From: Oscillochloris sp. ZM17-4
GTDB lineage: Bacteria; Chloroflexota; Chloroflexia; Chloroflexales; Chloroflexaceae
Reading direction: 5' to 3'
Assembly: GCF_019599295.1 (NCBI RefSeq)
Contig: NZ_JAIEWN010000011.1
Span: forward strand, 18,205 to 62,621
Length of the DNA: 44,417 nt
Shown here: positions 15,470 to 23,647 of the stretch, piece by piece
Layout: every line of letters starts with the position of its first letter
How positions within the stretch are numbered: position 1 is the first letter of the stretch
Program-made: the position numbers and the translations under genes
The notes under the pieces: model-generated
Databases searched by the model: none
Told to the model about the DNA's origin: nothing
The model's input: the letters and a program-made list of their open reading frames with translations, nothing else

Positions 15470-18400
15470 ATGCGCCAGTGCCCGTCATGCAGCGAGCATG
15501 TGCCCGACGACCACCGCTACTGCGGCTACTGCGGCGTGCGCCTTGACACCCTGCCCGGCGCCGACCTCGCCAGCGAGCAGCGCGAGGCGACGGTGATGTT
15601 CGTCGATGTGACGAACTTCACCGCGGCCTCGCACACCATGGACAGCGAGCAGGTCTTCGCGTGGATGGACGAGACGATGCGCCTGCTGGCGGCGGTGGTC
15701 GACCGCTACGAGGGCACGATCGACAAGTTCACCGGCGACGGGCTGATGGCCCTGTTCGGCGTCCCCACCACCCACGAGGACGACCCGGAGCGCGCGGTGC
15801 GCGCGGCCCTGGAGATGCAGCAGGCCCTGGCGCCCCTGCGCGCCCGGCTGGCCAAGGAGCGTGGCGCCACCTTCCAGGTGCGGATCGGGCTGAACAGCGG
15901 GCCGCTGGTGGCCGGCATGATCGGCGGCGAGCGCCACGGCGAGTACACGGTGCTCGGCGATAGCGTAAACCTGGCGGCGCGCCTGGAGAAGGCCGCCGAG
16001 CCGGGCACCGTCCTGGTGAGCGCCAGCACCTACGCCCGCACCGCGCCCCTGTTCAGCTTCCAGCCGATGCCGCCGCTCTACGTGAAGGGCGTGAGCGAGC
16101 CGCTCCAGACCTACCGGCCCCTCGGCCCGGCCGCGCAGCCCGGGTCGCTCCGCGGGATCGCCGGGCTGCGCGCGCCCCTGATCGGCCGCGCCGCCGACCT
16201 GGATCGGCTGCAGTCCCATATTGGCGCGATCTGCGACGACCATCGGCGGCGGGCCGCCCTGATCTCCGGCGATGCCGGCGTCGGGAAGAGCCGCCTCGTG
16301 GCCGAGCTGCGCCGCAGGCTCGATGATCTCCCCATCCGCTGCATCCAGGCGACGTGTCGCTCACACACCCGCAACACGCCACTCTGGCTGGCCGGCGAGC
16401 TGCTGCGCGACTTGATCGGTGTCGGGCCGGCCGACCCGCCCGACGTGCGCGACGAGCGACAGAGCGCCTTCCTCCAGCGCCAGGGGCTCTCCCCGGCCGA
16501 CATCCTGCCCTACCTGCGCCACGCCATGGGCGAGGTCGAGCTCCACTCCGAGACGACCCGCCTGGCCGACCTTGAGCCGAGCATGCTCCAGCTCCAGACG
16601 CAGACCGCCTTTCGTCTGGCTCTGCTCGCGGAGGCGCGCACCGCCCCGCTGGTGCTCATCTGCGACGACCTCCACTGGGCCGACGACCCCTCGCGCGAGC
16701 TGCTGCGCTACGTCCTGGAGACCACCCACGAGGCGCCGCTGTGCCTGGTCATGATCCTGCGCGCCTCCGAGATCGCGCTGGCGCACAGCCTCATCGCCGA
16801 CGTGGAGTCGCAGATCTGCGAGGTTCACCTGAACGCCCTCAGCGAGACAGAGGGGCTCGCCATGATCGGCGAGCTGCTCCAGCGCCCGCCCGGATCTGAT
16901 ACCGGCCTGGCCCTGCAGATCGTTGAGCGCGCGACGGGCAACCCGTTCTATATCGAAGAGCTTATCCGTATGCTGATCGAGCAGGGCGGGCTCACGCTCG
17001 GCGCGGGCGGCTGGGAGATCGCCCCCCATGTCGGCGATCTCCTCGGCAGCGTGCCCCCCAGCCTGCGCGACCTGATCCTGGCCCGCTTCGACCGGCTGCC
17101 GATCGATCTGCGGCTCACCCTCCAGCGCATGGCGGCGATCGGCCGTGCGGCGCCCCTGCGGCTGCTGGCCCGGCTCGATGGGGGTGCGGTGCAGCTCACG
17201 GGCGAGCGACTCCGCGATCTCGAAGATCGTAGCTTCGTGACCCGCGTCGTGCGCGCGGAGCCGGGCTACGCGCTCCAGAATGCCCTCGTCCAGGACGCGG
17301 TGTACGAGACGATGCTGCGCCGTGACCGCCGCCAGATGCACACGCTGATCGCAGAGGCGGTGGTGGCCGAGAGCTGCTGGGAGCCCGATGAGCGGAGCGA
17401 TGTCCTGGCGCACCAGTACGCCGAGAGCGCCACGCCACAGCTCGCGATCTCCTACCAGATCGAGTCGGCCGAGCGCGGCGAGCGGCGCTTCGCCAGCGCC
17501 ACGGCCGCACAGCTCTACCGGCAGGCGATCACGCTGATCGAGCAGTACCCGGCGGGCCACGGCGAGCAGGCCGTCCGCGCGCGCATCGGGCTCGGCCGCT
17601 CTCTGAAGTACCTCGGCGGCTTCGCCGAGGCCAGCACGGCCCTGGAAGAGGCCCGCGAGCGGCTGCTTGTGGGCGGCCTGCCGCCTGACATGTGGCGCGC
17701 GAGCAGCGTCGCCGTCCTCGGCGAGCTGGCCGATGTGCGTACCCGCGAGGGGCAGCTCGACACCGCAGCTGATACGATCCAGTCCGGCCTGATGCTCCTC
17801 GGCCCCGCAGACCGTAGCCCGGCGTGGCGCCTGCTCACCTACAGGCTCGCCTCGGTCTACCTGCGCCAGGGGCAGATCGATGCCGCCCTGGCCCTGGCCG
17901 AGTCCGCCGTACACGAGACGGGCCCTGAGACCGACCAGATCATTCTCGCCAGCCTTTACCGCATCCTCGCGGGCGTCTACTACGAGCGCGACCGTCTCGG
18001 CGAGGCTGTCAGCTATGTCGAGCGCAGCCTGGCGATCTACCAGGAGATCGGCTACGCCCCTGGAACCGCCGCCGCCTATGATAACCTGGGGAGCCTCTAC
18101 TACGCCCAGGGCCGCTGGGGGCAGGCAGTTGAGAGCCTCGCGCAGGCGCTTCATCTGCGGCGCCAGATCGGCTATATGCCGGATCAGGCGCTGACCCTCG
18201 CGAACCTTGGGCACACCCGTATGGCGCTCGGCGACCATGACCGCGCCGCCCAGGATTTTGTCGAGAGCCGGGCGATCAGCGAGCGGCTGGGGGAGGAGCT
18301 CGGCGTCGTGCGCGCCGACCTGGGCCTTGGCCACCTGGCGCTTCTCCATAACCACCTGGGCGAGGCGAGGCGCTACCTGGATAACGCCGCCACCCATATG

Positions 18401-18811
18401 GATGCGGTCGGCGAGGATGAGACGATCCAGTTTCACCTGCTCTGCGCCCTGCTGATCGCCCGCAGCGGCGATGTGCCCGGCGGGCGAGCTCTGGCTGAGG
18501 AGGGCCTGGCGGCGGCGCGTGCGGCCAGCCTGGCTGAGCTGGAGTCGGAGGCGCTGCGTAGCCTGGGCGAGATCTGCGCGCTCCAAGGCGCATCCGATCA
18601 GGCCGGCGCGCTGCTGCGCGAGAGCATCGCCCGCTGCCGTCAGCGCGGCGATCACTACCAGCTCGCCCTCAGCCTGCTGTCGCTCGGCACGCTCGACCCT
18701 CAGGTCGAGGACTCGCGCGCCATCCTCACCGAGGCGGCCCAGGAGTTCGCGCGGCTTGGGGCATCCTACGACCTTGGCCGCGCTCGCGCCGCCCTCGGCG
18801 AATATGTGTGA
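15470..18811 (+). CDS. Zinc-ribbon adenylate cyclase fused to AAA ATPase and TPR repeats
   Basis: The 1113-aa soluble protein starts with a C4 zinc ribbon (CPSC at 4-7, CGYC at 18-21). A class III nucleotide cyclase catalytic domain follows (about 38-215). Metal-binding Asp46 (FVDVTNF) and Asp90 (KFTGDG), Lys86 and Thr160 at the base-selecting positions, and Asn167/Arg171 (GDSVNLAARLE) are all present, so it should be active and prefer ATP. Next is an AAA_16 ATPase with Walker A GDAGVGKS (267-274) and a Walker B at VLICDDLHWADD, then about ten TPR-like repeats (about 640-1090). The arrangement resembles LuxR/LAL-type ATPase switches with a cyclase in place of the DNA-binding domain. cAMP output would be gated by ligand or partner binding through the TPR/ATPase part. 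The effector is not encoded nearby. Confidence 0.92.
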   Translation: MRQCPSCSEHVPDDHRYCGYCGVRLDTLPGADLASEQREATVMFVDVTNFTAASHTMDSEQVFAWMDETMRLLAAVVDRYEGTIDKFTGDGLMALFGVPTTHEDDPERAVRAALEMQQALAPLRARLAKERGATFQVRIGLNSGPLVAGMIGGERHGEYTVLGDSVNLAARLEKAAEPGTVLVSASTYARTAPLFSFQPMPPLYVKGVSEPLQTYRPLGPAAQPGSLRGIAGLRAPLIGRAADLDRLQSHIGAICDDHRRRAALISGDAGVGKSRLVAELRRRLDDLPIRCIQATCRSHTRNTPLWLAGELLRDLIGVGPADPPDVRDERQSAFLQRQGLSPADILPYLRHAMGEVELHSETTRLADLEPSMLQLQTQTAFRLALLAEARTAPLVLICDDLHWADDPSRELLRYVLETTHEAPLCLVMILRASEIALAHSLIADVESQICEVHLNALSETEGLAMIGELLQRPPGSDTGLALQIVERATGNPFYIEELIRMLIEQGGLTLGAGGWEIAPHVGDLLGSVPPSLRDLILARFDRLPIDLRLTLQRMAAIGRAAPLRLLARLDGGAVQLTGERLRDLEDRSFVTRVVRAEPGYALQNALVQDAVYETMLRRDRRQMHTLIAEAVVAESCWEPDERSDVLAHQYAESATPQLAISYQIESAERGERRFASATAAQLYRQAITLIEQYPAGHGEQAVRARIGLGRSLKYLGGFAEASTALEEARERLLVGGLPPDMWRASSVAVLGELADVRTREGQLDTAADTIQSGLMLLGPADRSPAWRLLTYRLASVYLRQGQIDAALALAESAVHETGPETDQIILASLYRILAGVYYERDRLGEAVSYVERSLAIYQEIGYAPGTAAAYDNLGSLYYAQGRWGQAVESLAQALHLRRQIGYMPDQALTLANLGHTRMALGDHDRAAQDFVESRAISERLGEELGVVRADLGLGHLALLHNHLGEARRYLDNAATHMDAVGEDETIQFHLLCALLIARSGDVPGGRALAEEGLAAARAASLAELESEALRSLGEICALQGASDQAGALLRESIARCRQRGDHYQLALSLLSLGTLDPQVEDSRAILTEAAQEFARLGASYDLGRARAALGEYV

Positions 18812-18817
18812 CTCAGC

Positions 18818-18862
18818 AACGCAGCGCGCGAGCGGGAGAGTCTCCCGCTCGCGCGCTGCGTT
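18818..18862. terminator. Bidirectional terminator, perfect 22-bp arms
   Basis: Arms starting AACGCAGCGCGCGAG and ending CTCGCGCGCTGCGTT meet around a single G at 18840, between the convergent cyclase and subtilase genes (7 bp after the cyclase stop, 25 bp from the subtilase stop). It is a very stable GC-rich hairpin without a T-tract. Confidence 0.75.
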
Positions 18863-18887
18863 AGGCATACCTCAAGCTACACCATCG

Positions 18888-20999
18888 CTACGGCGTCTGC
18901 ACCCAGCTCGTCGTTGTGATCGTGGCCGCGTTCGGATCCATCGTGATCACCCAGACCAGCCGCCGGCTCGGCTCGATCACCGCATCGGCCCAGGTCGTGC
19001 CGCCGTCCCACTCGGTGCGACCGATCACCCAGACCAGCCGCCGGCTTGGCTCAATCGAGGTCACCGCCTGCCCGCTCAGCTCGCCGTCCAGCCAGGTCGC
19101 CTCGCCGTCCCAGATCATGCGGCTGATCACCCAGACCAGCTTGCGGCTCGCGTCTACTGTGGCGTCGGTGGACAGGGGCGTGCCGCCCACCCATGCCAGG
19201 TCCGAGTCGCCGAGGGGCGCGCCGCCGATCACCCAGACCAGCTTGCGGCTCGCCAGAATCTCCTCGTTCAGCCAGCCGTCCTGTCCGGACCAGGCGCCCA
19301 GGCCGAGGGAGCGGCCATCGGCAAAGCCGATGTAGTACAGCTGCGCCGTCCCGTCATCGCTCTGCGCCATATGCACCGGGCCCTGGTAGTGGAAGGTCAG
19401 ATCGCGATCCGACAGGAAGCCGTGCTTAAGGTCAGCCTTGATATTCATGCCAGCATTGGCGGCATCCTTCGACTTGAACGTGCCCAGAACCGCGTCGGGG
19501 GCCCAGATCCGGCCCATGCCCTGCCGGAAGACTGGGTAGACCAGCTCGGCCGGTTCGCCCACGACCGCCGGGCGGGCCGAGGCCATCAGGCGGTACTTGA
19601 CCTGATCCGGCGTGAGCTTGGGGTTGGCCTGCAAGGTCAGCGCGGCCACACCCGAGGCCACCGCGGCCGACATGCTCGTGCCGCTCATCCGGAACAGGCT
19701 CGTGGTGACGGCGCTGTCCGGGTGGATCTGCACGATCTGCTGGGATTGCGTCGGGTCCTGCGGGTCCTTGTACATAAAGGTGATGATGTTCACGCCAGGG
19801 GCGATGATATCGGGCTTGACGAAGCCATCGCCGGTGGGGCCAGCCGCCGACCAGTCGGGGATCGTGTCGTCGGCCCAGTAGCCCGGCGTGCGGTGCTCAT
19901 CGACCGCGCCGACCGTGATCACGTAGGGGTCGTTCCCCGGCACGGTGACGCTGCCCGGGGCCGAGCCGTTGTTGCCGGCCGCCGCGATGACGACGATGTC
20001 GCGCGCCCAGGCCTGCTCGACGGCCCGGTTCAGCGGGTCGACGAAGTAGGGGACCGACACGGACGCGCTGATCGAGAGGTTCAGCACCTTCACGCCGTAG
20101 CGGTTGCTGTTCTTCACCACGTACTGGATGCCCTTGATCACCGTCGCATAGGTGCCCGTGCCATCGTCCCCGAGGACGCGCACGCTGAGGATGTCGGCCG
20201 CCGGCGCGACGCCGAGGGTGACGCCCGTGTTGCTGTCGGTGAAGTTGTTCCAGATGATGCTGGCGACGGCGGTGCCGTGGCCGTAGCCGTCGGCGGTGTT
20301 GGTGTGGCTCAGCCAGCAGTAGCCATTGCCCTGGGTGCCTACCAGCTCCGTCTTACCACGCTGCTTGGTGACGGTGGCGCAGGTGTCATCGACAAAGTCG
20401 GCCTGGCCGACGAACTGCTTCGCCACGACACTCCCGAGGGTGGCGCGCACCTGCTTGTCAAAGTAGATACCCGAGTCAACCAGGGCGACCGTCACGCCAT
20501 CGCCACGGATCGGCTTGCCGGAGCGCAGCAGCGTGCTATGCAGCGTGTCCGCGCCGATATCGATCGGCACCGGGTTCACGACATTCCAGACCTTCGGGTC
20601 GGATGTGGCCTGCACGTCAGGGCGACCGTCCCACACGCTCGGCAGGGGCAGGTCTGTCACCCAGCCATCCCAGTCCGAGGATGTGACGCCATAGTTCAGC
20701 ACCACCGAGACGATCCCCGGGGCGCTGGCCAGCGCGCGCACTGCCGAGGCCGGGACATCTGCGGCCACCGCGTCGATCAGCCACAGGTCATCGGTTACGG
20801 TTCCGCCGGCCGCCTCGACGGCCTGAGCGACATTGCTGCCGCTCACGATGACGCTGACCTGGCCGACAGTCTGCGCTGCGAGCGCGGGGTCGACATAGGC
20901 GGCGGCGGCGGCAGCATTCGGGGTTGCGGGCGAGCTGCAGGTGAGCAGCACCAGAGCCGCGAATAGTGAGAACGCAGTGGATAGATGGGTGCGGTTCAT
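18888..20999 (-). CDS. Secreted S8 (subtilisin-like) serine peptidase with C-terminal SR(R/K)LVWVI repeats
   Basis: The 703-aa protein has a signal sequence (residues 1-20, hydrophobic AFSLFAALVLL) with Cys21 in a weak lipobox (LLTC), an I9-like inhibitory pro-region (about 45-110) and a peptidase domain with Asp175 (VALVDSGIYF), His241 (GYGHGTAVASI), oxyanion Asn in AAAGNNG and Ser442 (MSGTSMSAAVASG). About 50 residues lie between Asp175 and the His block. The last 110 residues carry four SRRLVWVI or SRKLVWVI units, each before Trp/Asp/Gly-rich spacers, an unrecognised tail that may bind the envelope or mediate assembly. GAGAGGAG is spaced about 7 bp before the ATG. Cell-surface or secreted proteolysis is expected. 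Confidence 0.92.
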   Translation of the reverse strand: MNRTHLSTAFSLFAALVLLTCSSPATPNAAAAAAYVDPALAAQTVGQVSVIVSGSNVAQAVEAAGGTVTDDLWLIDAVAADVPASAVRALASAPGIVSVVLNYGVTSSDWDGWVTDLPLPSVWDGRPDVQATSDPKVWNVVNPVPIDIGADTLHSTLLRSGKPIRGDGVTVALVDSGIYFDKQVRATLGSVVAKQFVGQADFVDDTCATVTKQRGKTELVGTQGNGYCWLSHTNTADGYGHGTAVASIIWNNFTDSNTGVTLGVAPAADILSVRVLGDDGTGTYATVIKGIQYVVKNSNRYGVKVLNLSISASVSVPYFVDPLNRAVEQAWARDIVVIAAAGNNGSAPGSVTVPGNDPYVITVGAVDEHRTPGYWADDTIPDWSAAGPTGDGFVKPDIIAPGVNIITFMYKDPQDPTQSQQIVQIHPDSAVTTSLFRMSGTSMSAAVASGVAALTLQANPKLTPDQVKYRLMASARPAVVGEPAELVYPVFRQGMGRIWAPDAVLGTFKSKDAANAGMNIKADLKHGFLSDRDLTFHYQGPVHMAQSDDGTAQLYYIGFADGRSLGLGAWSGQDGWLNEEILASRKLVWVIGGAPLGDSDLAWVGGTPLSTDATVDASRKLVWVISRMIWDGEATWLDGELSGQAVTSIEPSRRLVWVIGRTEWDGGTTWADAVIEPSRRLVWVITMDPNAATITTTSWVQTP

Positions 21000-21028
21000 G
21001 AGAATGCTCCTCTCCAGCTAGCTCAGTA

Positions 21029-21067
21029 GTGTCGTCATGTGTCCACGACACCTCTGGAGCTAGTATA
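21029..21067 (-). promoter_or_regulatory. Leader hairpin and possible -10 box of the subtilase gene
   Basis: On the minus strand TATACT (21062-21067) could be the -10. Downstream in the leader, GTGTCGT and ACGACAC (21029-21035 and 21045-21051) pair around a 9-base loop and outer CTCCAG/CTGGAG segments extend it. The hairpin sits just upstream of the ribosome-binding site. Confidence 0.35.
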
Positions 21068-21104
21068 AAGAGGGGGTTTCGGTGATCTTTCGGTAGCGAC
21101 GGCA

Positions 21105-21180
21105 GGGCTGGTGCAAAGCTCTGGGGCGCAGCCCCCAGACCCGGTTTTGTATTGGGTTTGGGCGGCGAAGCCGCCCCCGC
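21105..21180. repeat. Hairpin cluster between subtilase promoter and SARP-like gene
   Basis: Two hairpins: TCTGGGG/CCCCAGA (21120-21139) and GGGCGGC-GAA-GCCGCCC (21160-21176), the latter with a GCGAAGC tip like those at 4158 and 38381. The lead-in agggctggtgcaaagctctgggg resembles 8452-8475 (agggctgatacaaaggtctgggg). It may terminate the SARP-like operon, whose last stop is at 21213. Confidence 0.6.
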
Positions 21181-21212
21181 ACCCCCACTGGGAGGTGAGT
21201 TTGCAACAGGGA

Positions 21213-22226
21213 TCAGAGTTGGGCAGCCTCGCCGATGGCGATGTAGGCTGCGACGGCGGCATCCTCCCGCTCGCAGCCCGGGTCCACGCCGGATCGCTCA
21301 ATGTAGCGCCGGTAGGTGTCCTCAATGTCGATTCGCAGGCCGAGGTGATCATAGGCGCGGAGCAGCATGGCGACCACATCGTCGGCCGTCGGGTCGATCT
21401 CGAGCGCCCTGCGGCAGAAGAGGACGCACTGCCGATCGTTGCCCTGCTCCCATGCGTGGCTGGCCAGGCGCTCGGCGGCGATCACAAAGCTGTTGTCGAT
21501 CATCATCCGCCGCTCGGCGCCCCAGTCGCTCGCGCGTGGGATGGCCTGCATGTACGGGCCATCGTAGAGGGCGATCACCTGGTGGTAGAGGGCGGCCGCC
21601 TCCACGATGCCGGACTGCTCCTCGCGCTGGGTTGCCAGATCATAGGTGCGCTCGAAGTGGTCGGCGTCGCACAGATAGGTTCCGGGGCTCAGGGCACAGT
21701 GATCGCGATCAACGATAAGGGCCTGCACGGCAAACTCGGGCGACCCGAGCTGCGTGAGCATCTGGCGGAGGGCGCCGATGGTGCGCGAGAAGCTGGCGGC
21801 GCTCACGCTGCCGCCCCAGACCGCCTCGGCCAGATCGGCCCGGCTGCTGCCCCGGCGCCCGCAGTGGACGAGGTAGGCGAAGATCCCCTGCACCTTACGG
21901 CCCCCGGCCCGCCCGCTCTCGGCCTGAGACCAGTCCTGCGGCTGCACCTCACGTCCGTGGACGAAGACCTGGAGCTCGCCGAGGCAGCGCACGTAGATTC
22001 CGCGAAACGGCTCAAGCGCAATATGCAGCCCGCTCGTCTCGGCGAGCGACAGCAGCGCGGCGCGGGCCTGCCGGCACACCTCGGGGTCGGGGTCGTCGAG
22101 CAGGCGGCGCAGGTAGGTGATTCCGCGCTCGCCGTAGGTCGCAAGGAGAATGACGCCGACCTGGCGGCGAACCGCCGGGTCGGCGTTGGTGAGCAGCGGG
22201 AGATAGAGGGCCGTCGGGTTGCCCAT
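21213..22226 (-). CDS. SARP-like regulator: HEAT repeats + winged helix + BTAD domain
   Basis: The 337-aa protein starts with HEAT-like repeats (about 1-72; VRRQVGVILLATYG, PEVCRQARAALLSLAE). A winged-helix DNA-binding domain of the OmpR/SARP type follows (about 78-175; RCLGELQVFVHGREV, KVQGIFAYLVHCGRRGSSRADLAEAVWG, SFSRTIGALRQML) and then a bacterial transcriptional activator domain (about 190-330; YEGPYM-like LYDGPYMQAI, AERLASHAWEQGND, CRRALEIDPTADDVVAMLLRAY). It probably activates transcription. The ATG lies 5 bp after the stop of the GAF gene, so the two are an operon. Target genes are unknown; HEAT repeats fused to a SARP module suggest a protein-binding sensor input. Confidence 0.8.
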   Translation of the reverse strand: MGNPTALYLPLLTNADPAVRRQVGVILLATYGERGITYLRRLLDDPDPEVCRQARAALLSLAETSGLHIALEPFRGIYVRCLGELQVFVHGREVQPQDWSQAESGRAGGRKVQGIFAYLVHCGRRGSSRADLAEAVWGGSVSAASFSRTIGALRQMLTQLGSPEFAVQALIVDRDHCALSPGTYLCDADHFERTYDLATQREEQSGIVEAAALYHQVIALYDGPYMQAIPRASDWGAERRMMIDNSFVIAAERLASHAWEQGNDRQCVLFCRRALEIDPTADDVVAMLLRAYDHLGLRIDIEDTYRRYIERSGVDPGCEREDAAVAAYIAIGEAAQL

Positions 22227-22231
22227 AGCGG

Positions 22232-23332
22232 CTAGAAGAGATCGCCGAGCCAGCTTGGCGATGACACCGAGGCCAGGGCCTCGAAGAGCAGCAGCATGCC
22301 GCCCACGGCGGCGGTGATCCGCAGCAGCGAGAGATCGCTCTCGGTGAACTCGCCGTCCATCTTGTTGATCAGCTGGAGCACGCCGCGAACCTGGCCGAGG
22401 GCGACGAGCGGGACACAGAGCATCGACTTTGTCTGGAAGCCGGTCTGCTTGTCAAACGTCGCCTCGAAGCGCGAGTCCTGGCGCACATCGGGGATCAGCA
22501 GGGACTCGCCCTCGCGCGCGACCCACCCGGCGATGCCGCGGTCGAGCGACAGCCGACGCTGGCTCAGCTCATTCTGGAAGGGCCCGAGGACCACCTCGAA
22601 GACGAGTCGATTATCTGAGGGGTCGAGGCGAAACAGAGTCCCCGCCTCCACAGAGATCAGGTCGCGGACGATCATCATCAGCTTGAGCAGCGCGTCCTGC
22701 GCGGTCGCCGCCTTGGTGACGCTGCGGATCAGGGTGGCGACGGTTTGCATCGCGAAGTCGTTATGCCGCAGCTGCTCGACCGAGCTGCGCAGCTTCGCGT
22801 TGGTCCGGGCCTGATCGACGTAGCATGTCGCCAGGGCCGCCGTGTAGGGCGACAGGTGCTCATCGGCTGCGCTCGGGGGGAGCAGGCCGACGGTGGCCGC
22901 CGCTGATACGCCAGTGCTCAGGTGCGCGTCGTCGCCGGAGGCGATCAGGAGCAGGTCGTAGCTCGGCTGGCCATTGTGTGTCGGCAGCGCAGAGACGACA
23001 TCGGCGGCGACGCCGCGGCTCTCCAGGAAGGCGCACAGGGCTCGCTCGGAGCGGTGGCTGAGCACCAGGGCGCGCATGTCTGCCTGCGGTGGCTCATAGG
23101 TGTCCAGCATGGTCATCAGCGACTCACGCAGATCCTGCTGTTGGGAGAGCGCCTGCTCAAGATCGTTGCGCGAGACATAGCCGCAGCGCACCAGGATCTC
23201 GCCCAGCCGCTCATCGGGGTAGTCTTGCTGCTGGATCATCAGCGCGGCGTTAATCTGCTCCTGGGTGATGACACCCTCGGCGACGAGCAGCGCGCCGAGC
23301 AGGGGGACGAGTGGGCCCGTCGGTGATGGCAT
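22232..23332 (-). CDS. GAF-domain protein with N-terminal MshE/T2SSE-N-like domain
   Basis: The 366-aa protein begins MPSPTGPLVPLLGALLVAEG. The N-terminal part (about 8-75) has the repeating pattern of the MshE/GspE N-domain (LLVAEGVITQEQINAALMIQQ; GEILVRCGYVSRNDLEQALSQQQ), a fold that in MshE binds c-di-GMP. A middle segment (about 85-165) is of unknown fold. A GAF domain covers about 190-350 (LISVEAGTLFRLDP, GIAGWVAREGESLLIPDV, SMLCVPLVALGQVRGVLQLINK). GGAGG is 7 bp before the ATG, which decides the start over an upstream in-frame codon at 23416. It is the first gene of a two-gene operon with the SARP-like regulator and could relay c-di-GMP or small-molecule state to it; that link is inference. 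Confidence 0.8.
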   Translation of the reverse strand: MPSPTGPLVPLLGALLVAEGVITQEQINAALMIQQQDYPDERLGEILVRCGYVSRNDLEQALSQQQDLRESLMTMLDTYEPPQADMRALVLSHRSERALCAFLESRGVAADVVSALPTHNGQPSYDLLLIASGDDAHLSTGVSAAATVGLLPPSAADEHLSPYTAALATCYVDQARTNAKLRSSVEQLRHNDFAMQTVATLIRSVTKAATAQDALLKLMMIVRDLISVEAGTLFRLDPSDNRLVFEVVLGPFQNELSQRRLSLDRGIAGWVAREGESLLIPDVRQDSRFEATFDKQTGFQTKSMLCVPLVALGQVRGVLQLINKMDGEFTESDLSLLRITAAVGGMLLLFEALASVSSPSWLGDLF

Positions 23333-23534
23333 GGTTACGCCTCCGCACTGTAGAGACAGGGCGTAGCACATAGGGTACGCCTGATGTAGTATGTCATCAT
23401 ACCGCAGATCTGCCACCCCGTCATTACGGAGGCGGACGTATATATCACACGAAACGCCAATGAACTCTTACTATCATCCATAATATACCATGCCGCAGAA
23501 GTAACCCTGTGCGACGCCGCCCGCCGGGGGCACC

Positions 23535-23607
23535 GTAGGGCCGAAGCATTCGCACCGGATGAATCTGCGTGTCGCACATGCATGGGGTGCGAATGCTTCG
23601 GCCCTAC
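23535..23607. repeat. Inverted repeat, perfect 22-bp arms
   Basis: GTAGGGCCGAAGCATTCGCACC (23535-23556, 22 bp) pairs with its complement at 23586-23607 across a 29-bp loop. Its last base abuts the 40-bp palindrome at 23608-23647. Confidence 0.85.
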
Positions 23608-23647
23608 CAGCGGCCGTAGGGCGGCGCGCGCCGCCCTACGGCCGCTG
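23608..23647. terminator. 40-bp perfect palindrome overlapping the stop codon of the alpha/beta hydrolase
   Basis: A perfect palindrome with 20-bp arms (CAGCGGCCGTAGGGCGGCGC and complement). The TAG stop of the minus-strand hydrolase (23636-23638) is part of the arm. It has no T-run, but a stem of this GC content should block transcription or protect the mRNA 3' end. 23333-23534 upstream holds only the promoter region of the GAF gene and no gene. Confidence 0.8.

Noticed and set aside
16361-18868. 835-codon minus-strand frame antisense to the cyclase gene, and similar antisense frames over uvrB, the kinases and the peptidases
   Set aside because: Long antisense frames are expected at high GC with strong codon bias. 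They show no domain signature, while the opposite strand does.
18471-20966. 831-codon plus-strand frame across the subtilase gene
   Set aside because: It is antisense to a complete S8 peptidase with catalytic triad; its translation is low-complexity Arg/His/Val/Asp-rich.
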